A stretch of 64,000 bases of DNA from Methylocystis sp. (GCA_002929055.1 PERY01000002.1:181730-245729); one strand, 5' to 3'; counted from the stretch's first letter, positions 7,991 through 16,360 are shown. The notes: generated from the letters alone by a model not told the origin. Numbers and translations are program-made.

Positions 7991-9739
7991 TCAATCCATC
8001 CGCGTCACGCGCGCCACTTCCTCAATACTCGTTTCGCCGCGCCAAGCCTTGCTCATGCCGCACTGATACATGGTCGTCATCCCCGCTTCGCGCGCCGCCG
8101 CCTCGAGCGTCGCCTCGGATGCGCCCTCGCAGACGAGCCGCTGCATCTTCTCATCCATGATGAGAAGCTCTGCGATCGTCGAGCGGCCTGAATAGCCGAG
8201 ATCGCGGCAATGCGGGCAGCCTTTGGGAGACGATAGGCGCTCCACGCCTGCCGCGAAGCGCTCGCCTGCGAACTGCGCGCGGATTTGCGCCCGCGTCTCC
8301 AGCGGCGCCGCGCAATGCGGGCACAGCCGGCGCACGAGACGCTGCGCGAGCACGGCCTTCACGGTGGAGGCGATGAGATAATTTTCGACGCCCATATCGA
8401 TGAGGCGCGTGATCGACGACGCCGCGTTATTGGTGTGCAGCGTCGAGAAGACGAGATGGCCGGTGAGCGACGACTGGATCGCGATCTTCGCCGTCTCGGC
8501 GTCGCGAATTTCACCGATCATGATGATGTCGGGATCCTGGCGCAGGATGGCGCGCAGCGTATTGGGAAAATCAAGCCCGATCGCTGGCTGCACCTGCACC
8601 TGATTGACGCTCGCAAGCTGATATTCGATCGGGTCTTCGACCGTAAAGACCTTCACGTCCGGCGTGGTCAGCTCCTTCAGCGCCGTGTACAGCGTTGTCG
8701 TCTTGCCGCTGCCGGTCGGCCCCGTGACGAGCACGATGCCGTTGGGGTTTTTCATCACCTTGCGCAATTGCGCGGTCGTCTGCGTCTCAAAGCCGAGCTT
8801 GTCGAAATCGAGCGCAATCTGGCTGCGGTCGAGAATGCGCAGCACGATGCTTTCCCCATGCGCGGTCGGCAACGTCGAGACGCGGAAGTCGATGTCGACG
8901 CCGCGGATGGCGAGCTTGATGCGGCCGTCCTGCGGCAGCCGCCGCTCGGCGATGTCGAGCCGCGCCATGATCTTGATGCGCGAGGCGATCGCCGCCTTGA
9001 GCCCCGGCGGCAAGGTCTCCGCCGTGCGCAGCGCGCCGTCGATCCGGTAGCGCACCTGCACGGCTTCGAGCGAGGGCTCGATGTGAATGTCCGAGGCGCG
9101 CGCCTCGATAGCATCGGCGACGATCTGGTTCACGCGCCGGACGACGGGCGCTTCATTGGCGATGTCGCGCAGGCGCTGCAGGTCGAATTCACTTGCGTCA
9201 TTTGCGCGCAGATCATTGTCGACAAGGGCGACTTCCTGCTTCGCGCCGTAAAGCGACGACCACGCTTTCTCGAACTGCGCCGGGGTCGCGAGACGAAGTT
9301 CGATCCTGTAGCCGGAGGAATAGGCCAGCGCCTCGACCGGCTCGAGCTCGAGCGGATCGGTGACGGCGAGAACGAGACGGTCGCCTTGCACCGCGAGCGG
9401 CAACAGTCCATTGGCGCGAATGAACTTCTCGGGGATGACGTCGCGCAGCGGCGGCTCCAGCGGCAATTCGCTCGCATCGAGCTGTGGAATGCGCAGGAAT
9501 TTTCCTAGATGCGCGCAAAGGTCGGCCTCCGAAACAAGGCCGAGCTTTGTGAGCACATGATCGAATCGCTCGCCGCTTTGCCGCGCCGCGCGCTGCGAGC
9601 GCTGCAGTGCAAGCTCGTCTATCGCCTTCTCGGCCAGAAGCAGCGCGCCGAAAGATTCCGCGAAGGCGGAGCTGTGCGCGTCGACGCGCGCGTGGGCGTA
9701 ACCCGTTTCGCCCCGTGAATAATCAGGCTGCGCCTCCAT
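7991..9739 (-). CDS. gspE: Type II secretion ATPase GspE
   Basis: GspE is the cytoplasmic hexameric ATPase that powers pseudopilus assembly. I start it at the ATG at 9739 (582 aa), because AGAGGA lies 7 bases upstream and the longer open frame reads into non-coding sequence. It has an N-terminal MshEN-like region, then a Walker A (GPTGSGKTTT), Asp and His boxes (EDPIEYQ, STLHTNNAASS), Walker B (DPDIIMIGEIRD), and the zinc tetracysteine pair CPHC...CPHC near the C-terminus. It is the first gene of the minus-strand unit and is divergent from the DUF1190-like gene. Confidence 0.95.
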   Translation of the reverse strand: MEAQPDYSRGETGYAHARVDAHSSAFAESFGALLLAEKAIDELALQRSQRAARQSGERFDHVLTKLGLVSEADLCAHLGKFLRIPQLDASELPLEPPLRDVIPEKFIRANGLLPLAVQGDRLVLAVTDPLELEPVEALAYSSGYRIELRLATPAQFEKAWSSLYGAKQEVALVDNDLRANDASEFDLQRLRDIANEAPVVRRVNQIVADAIEARASDIHIEPSLEAVQVRYRIDGALRTAETLPPGLKAAIASRIKIMARLDIAERRLPQDGRIKLAIRGVDIDFRVSTLPTAHGESIVLRILDRSQIALDFDKLGFETQTTAQLRKVMKNPNGIVLVTGPTGSGKTTTLYTALKELTTPDVKVFTVEDPIEYQLASVNQVQVQPAIGLDFPNTLRAILRQDPDIIMIGEIRDAETAKIAIQSSLTGHLVFSTLHTNNAASSITRLIDMGVENYLIASTVKAVLAQRLVRRLCPHCAAPLETRAQIRAQFAGERFAAGVERLSSPKGCPHCRDLGYSGRSTIAELLIMDEKMQRLVCEGASEATLEAAAREAGMTTMYQCGMSKAWRGETSIEEVARVTRMD

Positions 9740-9871
9740 CGTGAAATCCTCTTTGTGCAAGGCGCATGCAAATCCCGATTGCAACCTGTGGACCTCGGAC
9801 ATTGACTCGGGAATGACATATTTGAAGTTGAATAAAAGACAGCCTTGCGAATCTGTCGAGCGTATTAATCG

Positions 9872-10588
9872 ATGAGCAGCCAACTTGTCTTTGCCGGCGA
9901 CGCCAGGAGAAGGCGCGCGACGACGTTGATACACGCCTCGTCGATGCTCTGCTTCTGCTTCTTTGCGCAAAGCGTAGCCGCAGCGACTTCGGGCAAGATT
10001 TACTTCTTCGCCACGCGCGAGGCATGCGCCGCGTCAGGCGCCTTCACGCGCGCGGAATGCGTGGCCGCCTTCATCAATTCGTCGGCGCTGATGCAGGACC
10101 GCGCGCCGCGTTTCTCGTCCAGCAGCGAGTGCCGCCAGCGCTTCCAGCTTTGCGAATTGCGGCCCGCAGAGGGAGAGAGAAGCGAAGCCGCCGCTTATGC
10201 TGAAACGGATGCGCTCGCCTATGCGCCGGTAGCGCTTGGCGTTGAAATGATCCTCACCGCACGCGGGGTCGAGGCGGCGCCGACGCTGGCAGTGGAAACT
10301 TCAGCGCAGCTCTTTCCGAGGCTTCCGGTGTCGCGCAGTTACGAGCCGGAGGAAGCAACTCCGCCAGAGACAAAGCTGCTGGCAGGCCAGACGACGATCC
10401 TGCGCGCCGATCGCTTCGAGCCCTTCCCCAAAAAGAAACCGATGGACGTGCAAGCGGCTTTCAGCCCCTTTGCAGCAGGTGGCTTCGAGCCGTCCCCCTT
10501 GCGTGAAGCCGCGACACACGACGCCGACGCGCAGGAATCTCTTGCCGAGAGACGGGCGCGACTGAGGCGAGCGCCTTTCATCGAATAG
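9872..10588 (+). CDS. DUF1190 (YgiB-like) secreted protein
   Basis: The 238-aa product has an N-terminal signal-like hydrophobic stretch ending near SVAAA (about residue 38). A cysteine-containing segment follows at about residues 45-95 (FATREAC, TRAECVAAF, the pattern APRFSSSSECRQRF) that resembles the DUF1190/YgiB family; that is a pattern match made by eye. The rest is low-complexity with Pro, Glu and Lys. Function is unknown. It sits between gspE and gspL, so it may be an accessory secretion or envelope factor, but only position supports this. The start at 9872 has no strong ribosome binding site. Confidence 0.6.
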   Translation: MSSQLVFAGDARRRRATTLIHASSMLCFCFFAQSVAAATSGKIYFFATREACAASGAFTRAECVAAFINSSALMQDRAPRFSSSSECRQRFQLCELRPAEGERSEAAAYAETDALAYAPVALGVEMILTARGVEAAPTLAVETSAQLFPRLPVSRSYEPEEATPPETKLLAGQTTILRADRFEPFPKKKPMDVQAAFSPFAAGGFEPSPLREAATHDADAQESLAERRARLRRAPFIE

Positions 10589-10671
10589 CTCCGCTTTTCA
10601 AGCCTGAATGCGCGGCGCTATGCTTCGCCTTCCTGGCTTCTCATCCAGGTCGTTGCGCTGGGCCATTCATT

Positions 10672-11808
10672 TTGCGTCGAGGTGTCTTGTCCTTCTCAAG
10701 CGACTTGTGGACGCGGGATGTGCTCGGCGGTTCGCTGAAGGCGGGCGCCGCGCGATTCTTCGCCTGGTATCGCGACGCGTTCCTGACTCTCTTTCCGGCC
10801 GAAACTGCAGCCTGGCTGATCGACCGCGGGGACCGTGAACTCATCCTTCGGGACGGCGACAGCAATCTCTGGTTTCTCGACAGCGAGGGCGCGCCAGTCT
10901 GGAGCCTTTCGTCCGACGAGATCGCGGCCTCCTCGCTCGACGAATCGCTCGCGCGTCATGGCGTGACGCGCAAGACCGCAAAGATTGGAATGGAGATCGA
11001 CGGTTCGGCTTTCTTCGTGCGACGGTTTGACATTCCATCCGCGGCCGCGGCGAATCTTTCCAAGCTCATCGTCGCCGATATCGAGCGCAAGACGCCTTTC
11101 CATCTTGCGGACGTCGTTTACGGCCACACTGTTGCGAAACACCCGGCCTCTGCGGACAAGCTCAGGGTCAGCATGTGGATCCTTCGCCGCGACATCCTTC
11201 TCAAGGGTCTCGAGAATGCGGGGCTGGCCGTCTCCGATCTCGCCTTCCTGCGGCCAAGCGGCGTCAGCCCCGCTGCGGGACCGCCGCCCATCATCGTTCT
11301 CGAAGGCAAGCGCGAGACCTCGCATGTCTTTCGCAACATGGCCGTCGGCCTTGGCGCAGTCGCCGCGCTGCTCTTCGCAGTCGGCATCGGCGCAACGCTG
11401 TGGCGCCAGAAGGCGCTGGGCGAAGAACTCGACGCGCGGATAGAGGAGATGTCGGCGCGCGCCGCCAAGGTTCGACAGATCGCCGACCGCGCGGCTGCGG
11501 AGAGCCGGCTCCTGTCCGTGCTGCGAAAGGCGCGGCGCAACGGCCCGCTGTTCGCCGATCTGTGGGAGGAGACGGCGCGTATTCTCCCCGACGGCGCCTT
11601 CGTCACCGACATGCGCCTCACAGAGCCGCGCGCCAACGAACGGGTGCTCGAAATCGTCGGCTTCGCCGACTCAGCAGCCGGCCTTCCCGCGCTTTTCGAA
11701 AAATCGCCGCTCTTTGCGAAGGCCGGCCTTTCCGCGCCGATCACGCCCGATCCCCACGAGAAGCGCGAGGGCTTCTCGCTTCAGGCGACGATCGAGGCGG
11801 CCAAATGA
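10672..11808 (+). CDS. gspL: Type II secretion assembly-platform protein GspL
   Basis: GspL links GspE to the inner-membrane platform. The 378-aa protein has an actin-like cytoplasmic domain (residues about 45-200, including DIERKTPFHLADV, typical of GspL/PilN hybrids), one membrane helix near residues 222-242, a coiled-coil stretch, and a periplasmic PilN-like domain (GAFVTDMRL). The reading frame opens with TTG at 10672, which has no good ribosome binding site. A TTG at 10687 preceded by GAGG is an alternative. Its stop overlaps the gspM start (ATGA). Confidence 0.82.
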   Translation: MRRGVLSFSSDLWTRDVLGGSLKAGAARFFAWYRDAFLTLFPAETAAWLIDRGDRELILRDGDSNLWFLDSEGAPVWSLSSDEIAASSLDESLARHGVTRKTAKIGMEIDGSAFFVRRFDIPSAAAANLSKLIVADIERKTPFHLADVVYGHTVAKHPASADKLRVSMWILRRDILLKGLENAGLAVSDLAFLRPSGVSPAAGPPPIIVLEGKRETSHVFRNMAVGLGAVAALLFAVGIGATLWRQKALGEELDARIEEMSARAAKVRQIADRAAAESRLLSVLRKARRNGPLFADLWEETARILPDGAFVTDMRLTEPRANERVLEIVGFADSAAGLPALFEKSPLFAKAGLSAPITPDPHEKREGFSLQATIEAAK

Positions 11809-12392
11809 ACGTTGACGCTTTTCGCCGAACGACAGCCGGACGGCGCGTCATTTTCGCGGGCGTCAATCTTGCGATCTTCGCTCTCGCCTATCTCGTCGTC
11901 GTGGAGCCGCTGCGCGCGCTGATCGCCGATGGGGCAGGCTTGATCGCGGACCGGCGCCAGACGCTCGCGCGCTACGAAGCCGTCGCGTCCCATGAACAGC
12001 AGATCGCGGACTATGCGCGCCAGATCGCCGACATCAACGCGCGCGGCGAACTCTTCGAGGGCGACAGCGACGGCATCGTCAACGCCAATCTTCAGGCCCG
12101 TCTCAAAACTCTTGCGGAGCAGGCGAAAGTCACGGTCCGCTCCATCCAGGTGCTTCCCGAAAGGGCGTTCCAGGGCGTCACGCTCGTCGGCGCGCGGCTC
12201 GACGTCGCGGGTCGTTACGAGGATGTGCACGAACTCGCGCGGGCGCTCGAAGGCGACCCGCCGCTGCTCATCGTCACCGCCGCGACGTTGCGCAGCCAGG
12301 TGACGATGTGGGGCGCGCAGGCCGAGGCCGAGGCGGAAATCGAAGCGCAGTTCGATGTCTTCGGCGGCGCGCCGCAGAAGGGTCGCCGATGA
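11805..12392 (+). CDS. gspM: Type II secretion platform protein GspM
   Basis: GspM is the bitopic partner of GspL. The 195-aa protein has a short basic N-terminus, one membrane helix (about residues 16-37), a coiled-coil periplasmic stem, and a C-terminal ferredoxin-like domain with the pattern ARLDVAGRYEDVHELARAL typical of GspM/PilO-type proteins. The ATG at 11805 overlaps the gspL stop, and its own stop overlaps the next gene (ATGA), so L, M and the following gene form one operon. Confidence 0.85.
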   Translation: MNVDAFRRTTAGRRVIFAGVNLAIFALAYLVVVEPLRALIADGAGLIADRRQTLARYEAVASHEQQIADYARQIADINARGELFEGDSDGIVNANLQARLKTLAEQAKVTVRSIQVLPERAFQGVTLVGARLDVAGRYEDVHELARALEGDPPLLIVTAATLRSQVTMWGAQAEAEAEIEAQFDVFGGAPQKGRR

Positions 12393-12967
12393 GCCGGAGA
12401 CTCACGCTCCCGCCGCTTGTCGCGCAGGCGCGCCTGTCGCCGCTCATGGCGCTCATTCTCCTGGCGATCGCCGCCGTGAATATCCTCGCAGCAATCTTTG
12501 CGTTCGACGCGGTCATGGGGCCGATGGGCGCGAAGACGGATGGCGCGGCGCCGGATTGGAAGGCGCCGACGCTCGCGATCGTGGAACTCGATCCGCCCAA
12601 AGCCGCGAGCGCCGACGCGCAGGCGCTCACGCGCCCGATTTTCTCGAAGACTCGCAAGCCCTCGCCCAGGGCGGCGAGGCCGGAGGGAGCGGCGACCGCA
12701 GCCAGCAGCGCGGCGATGGGCGTGAGCGTCGCCGCCATCGTGAAGAAAGGCAAAGGAGCGGCGCAGGCTTTCGTCATATCGGCCGATGCGCCTGAGGGCG
12801 CATGGAAGAAGGTGGGCGACGCGGTCGACGCCTGGGCGATCAGCGACATCTCGGCGGATGCGCTGAAGCTGCGCAGCGGCGACGGCGCGGCGACGGTGAA
12901 ACTCTACGCCGACCCCCCGCCTGCTCCACCACCGCCCCAGCCTCAACCCTCAAGGGTGCAACCGTAG
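12389..12967 (+). CDS. GspC/GspN-like inner-membrane T2SS protein
   Basis: The 192-aa protein has an N-terminal membrane helix (about residues 20-43), a linker with the motif LTRPIFSKTRKP, then a small beta-rich domain (about 115-175) like the homology region of GspC/GspN that contacts the secretin. It ends in a Pro-rich tail and has no PDZ domain. No other gspC candidate exists in the cluster, so it probably takes the role of linking the inner-membrane platform to GspD. That role is inferred; the position after gspM is the strongest support. Start is the ATG overlapping the gspM stop. Confidence 0.72.
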   Translation: MSRRLTLPPLVAQARLSPLMALILLAIAAVNILAAIFAFDAVMGPMGAKTDGAAPDWKAPTLAIVELDPPKAASADAQALTRPIFSKTRKPSPRAARPEGAATAASSAAMGVSVAAIVKKGKGAAQAFVISADAPEGAWKKVGDAVDAWAISDISADALKLRSGDGAATVKLYADPPPAPPPPQPQPSRVQP

Positions 12968-13029
12968 ATAGACATACTTCCGCCTGAACTCTACTGTCCA
13001 AGCTTGATTGATAATTGGAACCCATTCGC

Positions 13030-14742
13030 ATGACTGAGAAAACACGCGCCTCCATGCTCACGAAGAAACTCATCAGCAGCGCGGCCTGCCTTCTGGTCGG
13101 CTTCGCCCCGCAAACCAGCTTTGCAATCGACGCCGCGCCGCCGCCCGCCGTTTCCGAGGCGCCGCCGGGCGCCGTTGAGGCAACGCCCGCCCCGGTGCGC
13201 AAATTCACCCAGGCGGAGCTCGAGAAGCTCCTCGCTCCCATCGCGCTTTATCCCGACGCGCTGCTTGCGCAATTGTTGCCGGCCTCGGCCTATCCGCTCG
13301 AAATCGTCCAGGCGCAGCGATGGCTGGAGAAGAACAAGACCGCAGCGGCGAAGCAGGACTTTTCCGGAGCGGACGCCCAGAGCTGGGATCCTTCGGTGAA
13401 GGCGATGCTGCGCTTTCCGACCGTGATCAAGAAAATGAGCGACGACCTCGACTGGACCTCCGCTCTCGGCGACGCCATCATCAACCAGCCGCAGGACGTC
13501 GCCGATGCGATCCAGCTCCTTCGCGCAAAAGCCGAGAAGGCCGGCGCGCTGAAATCGGGCAAGGAAATTCAGGTCGCGAAAAAGAAGGAAAGCGGCCGGG
13601 ATATTGTGACGATCGAGTCGCCCGATCCTTCGGTCGTTTACGTGCCGCAATATGATCCGGTCGCGGCTTACGCGCCCCCGGCCTATGACGGAACGGGACT
13701 CGCGCTGGCCGCGGGACTGCTCACCTTTGGCACGGCGGTGGCGGTGGGCTCCGCCTGGCGCAACAATTACTGGAACTGGGGCACGGGCGCCTTCTACCCG
13801 CCGGTCTGGCCGGGCTACCCGGCATGGCGGCCGCCCTATGCGGGCTGGCGCCCGGGCATGCCGGTCGGCCCCGGCGGCAACATCAATATCGGCAACGACG
13901 TCAATATCGGCAACGGCTCAGGCAACAACATCGGCTCCGGCAACCGGCCCTGGCGGCCGGACCCGGGGCATCGTCCGGGCGGGCGTCCGGGCGGTGTTGG
14001 CGGAATTGGGGGAGTTAACCGTCCGGCCGGTGGAATTGGCGGCGTCAATCGTCCCGGCCCGGATCGCCCGGGCGTCGGCGCCGGTGGGATTGGCGCCGGG
14101 ATTGGCGCGCGCCCCGGGGACGGAGCCGGCGTCGCCCGTCCCACGAGACCTGCAACGCGTCCGGCGACCCGGCCCGTAGCCAACCGACCGGCGACGCGGC
14201 CCGTTGCGCGGCCCGCCGCGCGTCCCGTTGCGCGTCCCGGCGTTGGAATGGGCGGGATAGGCGGCGCAGGCTTCGCCCGGCCAGCCGGGTATGGCCCCGG
14301 CGCAATCGGGCGCCCCGGCGGCATGGGCGGCGGCATGGCCCGCCCGGGCGCGGGCATGGCGCGACCGGCGGGCATGGCGCGACCGGCGGGCATGGCGCGA
14401 CCGGCGGGGATGGGTCGTCCTGGCGGTGGAATGCCGCGCCCCGCAGGCGGCGGCATGGCCCGTGGCGGCGGCGGATATCACCGCTCGGACATGCGACTCA
14501 AGCATGACATCCAGCTTCTGGGCCGGCTCGAAAACGGATTGGGGCTCTACCGCTTCGCCTACATCGGCGGCGAAAAAACCTATGTCGGCGTGATGGCGCA
14601 GGAGGTGCAGGCCGTCATGCCGGAAGCCGTTTGGCGTGCGCCGGACGGCTATCTGCGCGTCGACTACGGCAAGGTCGGCGTCACGTTCCAATCCTATCGC
14701 GCCTGGCGCGCGTCAGGCGCGCAGGTCACCACCGCGCACTGA
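13030..14742 (+). CDS. DUF3300 protein with Gly/Pro/Arg repeats and C-terminal peptidase S74 domain
   Basis: The 570-aa secreted protein has a signal peptide (cleavage near TSFA-I), a DUF3300 domain (about residues 60-260; LAPIALYPDALLAQLLPAS and VVYVPQYDP are typical) and a low-complexity region (about 280-480). That region carries NIGN-type repeats, PGGVGG and RPATRP tracts, and three perfect 18-base DNA repeats. The C-terminus (486-560) has the S74 intramolecular-chaperone pattern: SDMRLKHDI, GVMAQEVQAVMPEAV and VDYGKVGV. S74 domains trimerise beta-helical proteins and can cut themselves before the Ser (here Ser486). The start at 13030 has GGAA 9 bases upstream; the TTG at 13015 is unlikely. 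It begins 62 bases after the GspC/N-like gene on the same strand, so it may be a T2SS substrate (inference). Confidence 0.85.
   Translation: MTEKTRASMLTKKLISSAACLLVGFAPQTSFAIDAAPPPAVSEAPPGAVEATPAPVRKFTQAELEKLLAPIALYPDALLAQLLPASAYPLEIVQAQRWLEKNKTAAAKQDFSGADAQSWDPSVKAMLRFPTVIKKMSDDLDWTSALGDAIINQPQDVADAIQLLRAKAEKAGALKSGKEIQVAKKKESGRDIVTIESPDPSVVYVPQYDPVAAYAPPAYDGTGLALAAGLLTFGTAVAVGSAWRNNYWNWGTGAFYPPVWPGYPAWRPPYAGWRPGMPVGPGGNINIGNDVNIGNGSGNNIGSGNRPWRPDPGHRPGGRPGGVGGIGGVNRPAGGIGGVNRPGPDRPGVGAGGIGAGIGARPGDGAGVARPTRPATRPATRPVANRPATRPVARPAARPVARPGVGMGGIGGAGFARPAGYGPGAIGRPGGMGGGMARPGAGMARPAGMARPAGMARPAGMGRPGGGMPRPAGGGMARGGGGYHRSDMRLKHDIQLLGRLENGLGLYRFAYIGGEKTYVGVMAQEVQAVMPEAVWRAPDGYLRVDYGKVGVTFQSYRAWRASGAQVTTAH
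14350..14403 (+). repeat. Three perfect 18-base tandem repeats inside the DUF3300-S74 gene
   Basis: Three adjacent identical units start at 14350, 14368 and 14386; each begins GCGGGCATGG and encodes Gly-Met-Ala-Arg-Pro-Ala in frame. A degenerate fourth unit follows. Repeats in multiples of three keep the frame, so the copy number could vary between strains. Confidence 0.9.
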
Positions 14743-14774
14743 CGAAAGGGGCGGCCGATAAGCCGCCCCTTTCG
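14743..14774 (+). terminator. Hairpin terminator after the DUF3300-S74 gene
   Basis: A 13-base perfect stem (CGAAAGGGGCGGC at 14743-14755 against its complement at 14762-14774) encloses a 6-base loop. A short T-containing stretch follows (TTCTTTAATTCC). It begins right at the stop codon of the gene at 13030. Confidence 0.8.
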
Positions 14775-14829
14775 CGTTCTTTAATTCCGTCTCTCCCGCG
14801 CCTACATGGACTGCGAGCGGAGAAGCCAC

Positions 14830-15153
14830 ATGCCCAGCACCATCACGATCACAGTGCCGCACGATCTTGGGGTCGAGACGGCGAAGAAGCGCCTTGCCGA
14901 ACGGATAGAGGGGCTGCAGCGCGACTATGTCGACAAGGTCGCCAAGACAGAGGTGATATGGGCCGGCGATGTCGCGACCATACATGTGTCCGCCCTTGGC
15001 CAGATGGCGACCGCGCAGATGACCGTACTGAAGGACATGATCCGCATCGAGGTTCAGTTGCCCTGGTTGCTCGCAAGACTCTCTGGCAAGGTGCAGGATT
15101 TCATCTCGAAGAACGCGAACGACGTCTTGCGCATTGGCGTCAGGAAGCCCTGA
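14830..15153 (+). CDS. Polyhydroxyalkanoic acid system family protein
   Basis: The 107-aa cytoplasmic protein resembles the small family annotated as polyhydroxyalkanoic acid system proteins (PHA_gran_rgn). Features are an amphipathic N-terminal half with VPHDLGVETAKKRL, a central SALGQMATAQMTV and a late hydrophobic patch LPWLLARLSGKVQDFI. Family members are thought to associate with PHA granules or act as helpers of PHA metabolism; no enzyme motif is present. The ATG at 14830 is chosen because GGAGA lies 6 bases upstream. No other PHA gene is in the window. Confidence 0.75.
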   Translation: MPSTITITVPHDLGVETAKKRLAERIEGLQRDYVDKVAKTEVIWAGDVATIHVSALGQMATAQMTVLKDMIRIEVQLPWLLARLSGKVQDFISKNANDVLRIGVRKP

Positions 15154-15156
15154 AGG

Positions 15157-15597
15157 TCAGCGCCGCGCGTCGCCGTCGTCGTTTTCGCTCGGATCGCGGG
15201 GGGGCATGACCAGTCTGAGATTGCGCAGCCCGCCGACGCATTTCTCCCGCCCCCTGTTTACAAAGTAAGGAAAACGCGGCTGAGAGCCGCGCCAGCGCTG
15301 CAAGGAGATCGGCTCCCGTTGTCGCCGGGTCGCCGTGATGCCGGAACGCCGATCATGCAGCTTTCCCTCTTTCAGAAAAAGGGCGAGAACGATCAGAAGG
15401 TCGGTCGCGCGTTCGACCGCGCCGAGATCGAGGAAGCCCTTCACATCGGAAAGAATCAGGTCGCGCGCCGCCTTGCGCCCGCGATGGGCGTTCATCTGAT
15501 AACTGGCGAGCAACGCACGGTGCATGGGGGTGATGGGGGCGCTGAGGGATATTTCATTCGATGCGACATTGATCGCAAATTTTCCGACTTCGGTCAT
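15157..15597 (-). CDS. Hypothetical protein, 146 aa
   Basis: I do not recognise a family. The ATG at 15597 is preceded by a strong GGGGGAG ribosome binding site, supporting a real gene. There is no signal peptide or membrane helix. An N-terminal part (residues 25-80) looks helical with alternating Leu/Ala, and the C-terminus is Arg/Pro/Asp-rich and probably disordered. It lies convergent to the PHA-system gene, 3 bases apart, and is downstream of the FixJ-like gene on the same strand. Confidence 0.5.
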   Translation of the reverse strand: MTEVGKFAINVASNEISLSAPITPMHRALLASYQMNAHRGRKAARDLILSDVKGFLDLGAVERATDLLIVLALFLKEGKLHDRRSGITATRRQREPISLQRWRGSQPRFPYFVNRGREKCVGGLRNLRLVMPPRDPSENDDGDARR

Positions 15598-15739
15598 TTT
15601 GACTCCCCCACGCGACGCTTACTCGAACGCATCGCGGCGACACCGCGAAACACGCAGAAACCCTAGACGGGACAGGCTGCGCGCTCAATTTGGGGAATCT
15701 ACCTAATCCTTCGAAAACATGCTGGAAAATGAACGGGAA

Positions 15740-16360
15740 TCACCGCGCCGCGGCGCGCGCTCCGGTCATTGATTCCATATCCATCCAGACGCGAACGAGG
15801 TCCGCAGGCGTCCGGGCGCCGAGTTTGGCCATCGCCTTGGAACGATGCGTCTCGACCGTACGCGCACTGATGCCCAGACGCGCGCCAATCTCCCTGTTGC
15901 TGCAGCCATTGAGAACGGCGTCCACAACTTCCCGTTCGCGCGCGGTGAGCGTGACGAAGCGCACGTGGATCGCTCGTGTCCGCCGCGCGCGCTCGAATTT
16001 CGTTTCGCCGATCGACAGGGCGCCGCGCACGGCGGAGAGCAACCTTTCGTCGGTGACAGGTTTTTGAAGAAAATCGGCCGCCCCTTCCTTCATGGCGCGA
16101 ACAGCCAGCGGCACAACCGCAGAATCCGCGAGCACAATGGTCGGAAGCAGCAGTTCATGACAGAACAGGCGCAGCGACGTTTCCATGCCGAGTCCCGGCT
16201 GGAGATCGACGATCACGCAACCGCGCCTGTTGTGATCCACATTCGCGAGGAACTCGGCGAGAGTTGAAAAGCTTCTGATTTCGAACTCATCCGCCAGGCG
16301 AGCGGCGCTCGCAATATTCTGATCCTGACCGATGTAAAAAACGACGCTTTTGGAGGACAT
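15740..16360 (-). CDS. FixJ-family response regulator with a degenerate receiver
   Basis: The 206-aa protein has a receiver-like domain (residues 1-120) and a LuxR/GerE helix-turn-helix (about 135-195; LTAREREVVDAVLNG, SNREIGARLGISARTVETHR). By alignment with FixJ by eye, the phosphoacceptor Asp (VIVDLQ) and the Lys (DFLQKPV) are kept. The acidic pair that binds magnesium reads Gly-Gln (IGQDQN), and the conserved Thr/Ser position after the phosphorylation site is Ala (VLADSA). This suggests control other than standard phosphorylation. No histidine kinase is nearby. It is transcribed from an AT-rich upstream region. Confidence 0.85.
   Translation of the reverse strand: MSSKSVVFYIGQDQNIASAARLADEFEIRSFSTLAEFLANVDHNRRGCVIVDLQPGLGMETSLRLFCHELLLPTIVLADSAVVPLAVRAMKEGAADFLQKPVTDERLLSAVRGALSIGETKFERARRTRAIHVRFVTLTAREREVVDAVLNGCSNREIGARLGISARTVETHRSKAMAKLGARTPADLVRVWMDMESMTGARAAAR

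Noticed and set aside
13836..14456. Pro/Gly-rich ORF on the minus strand under the DUF3300-S74 gene
   Set aside because: It is only the complement of the repeat tract, with no start signal or known domain.
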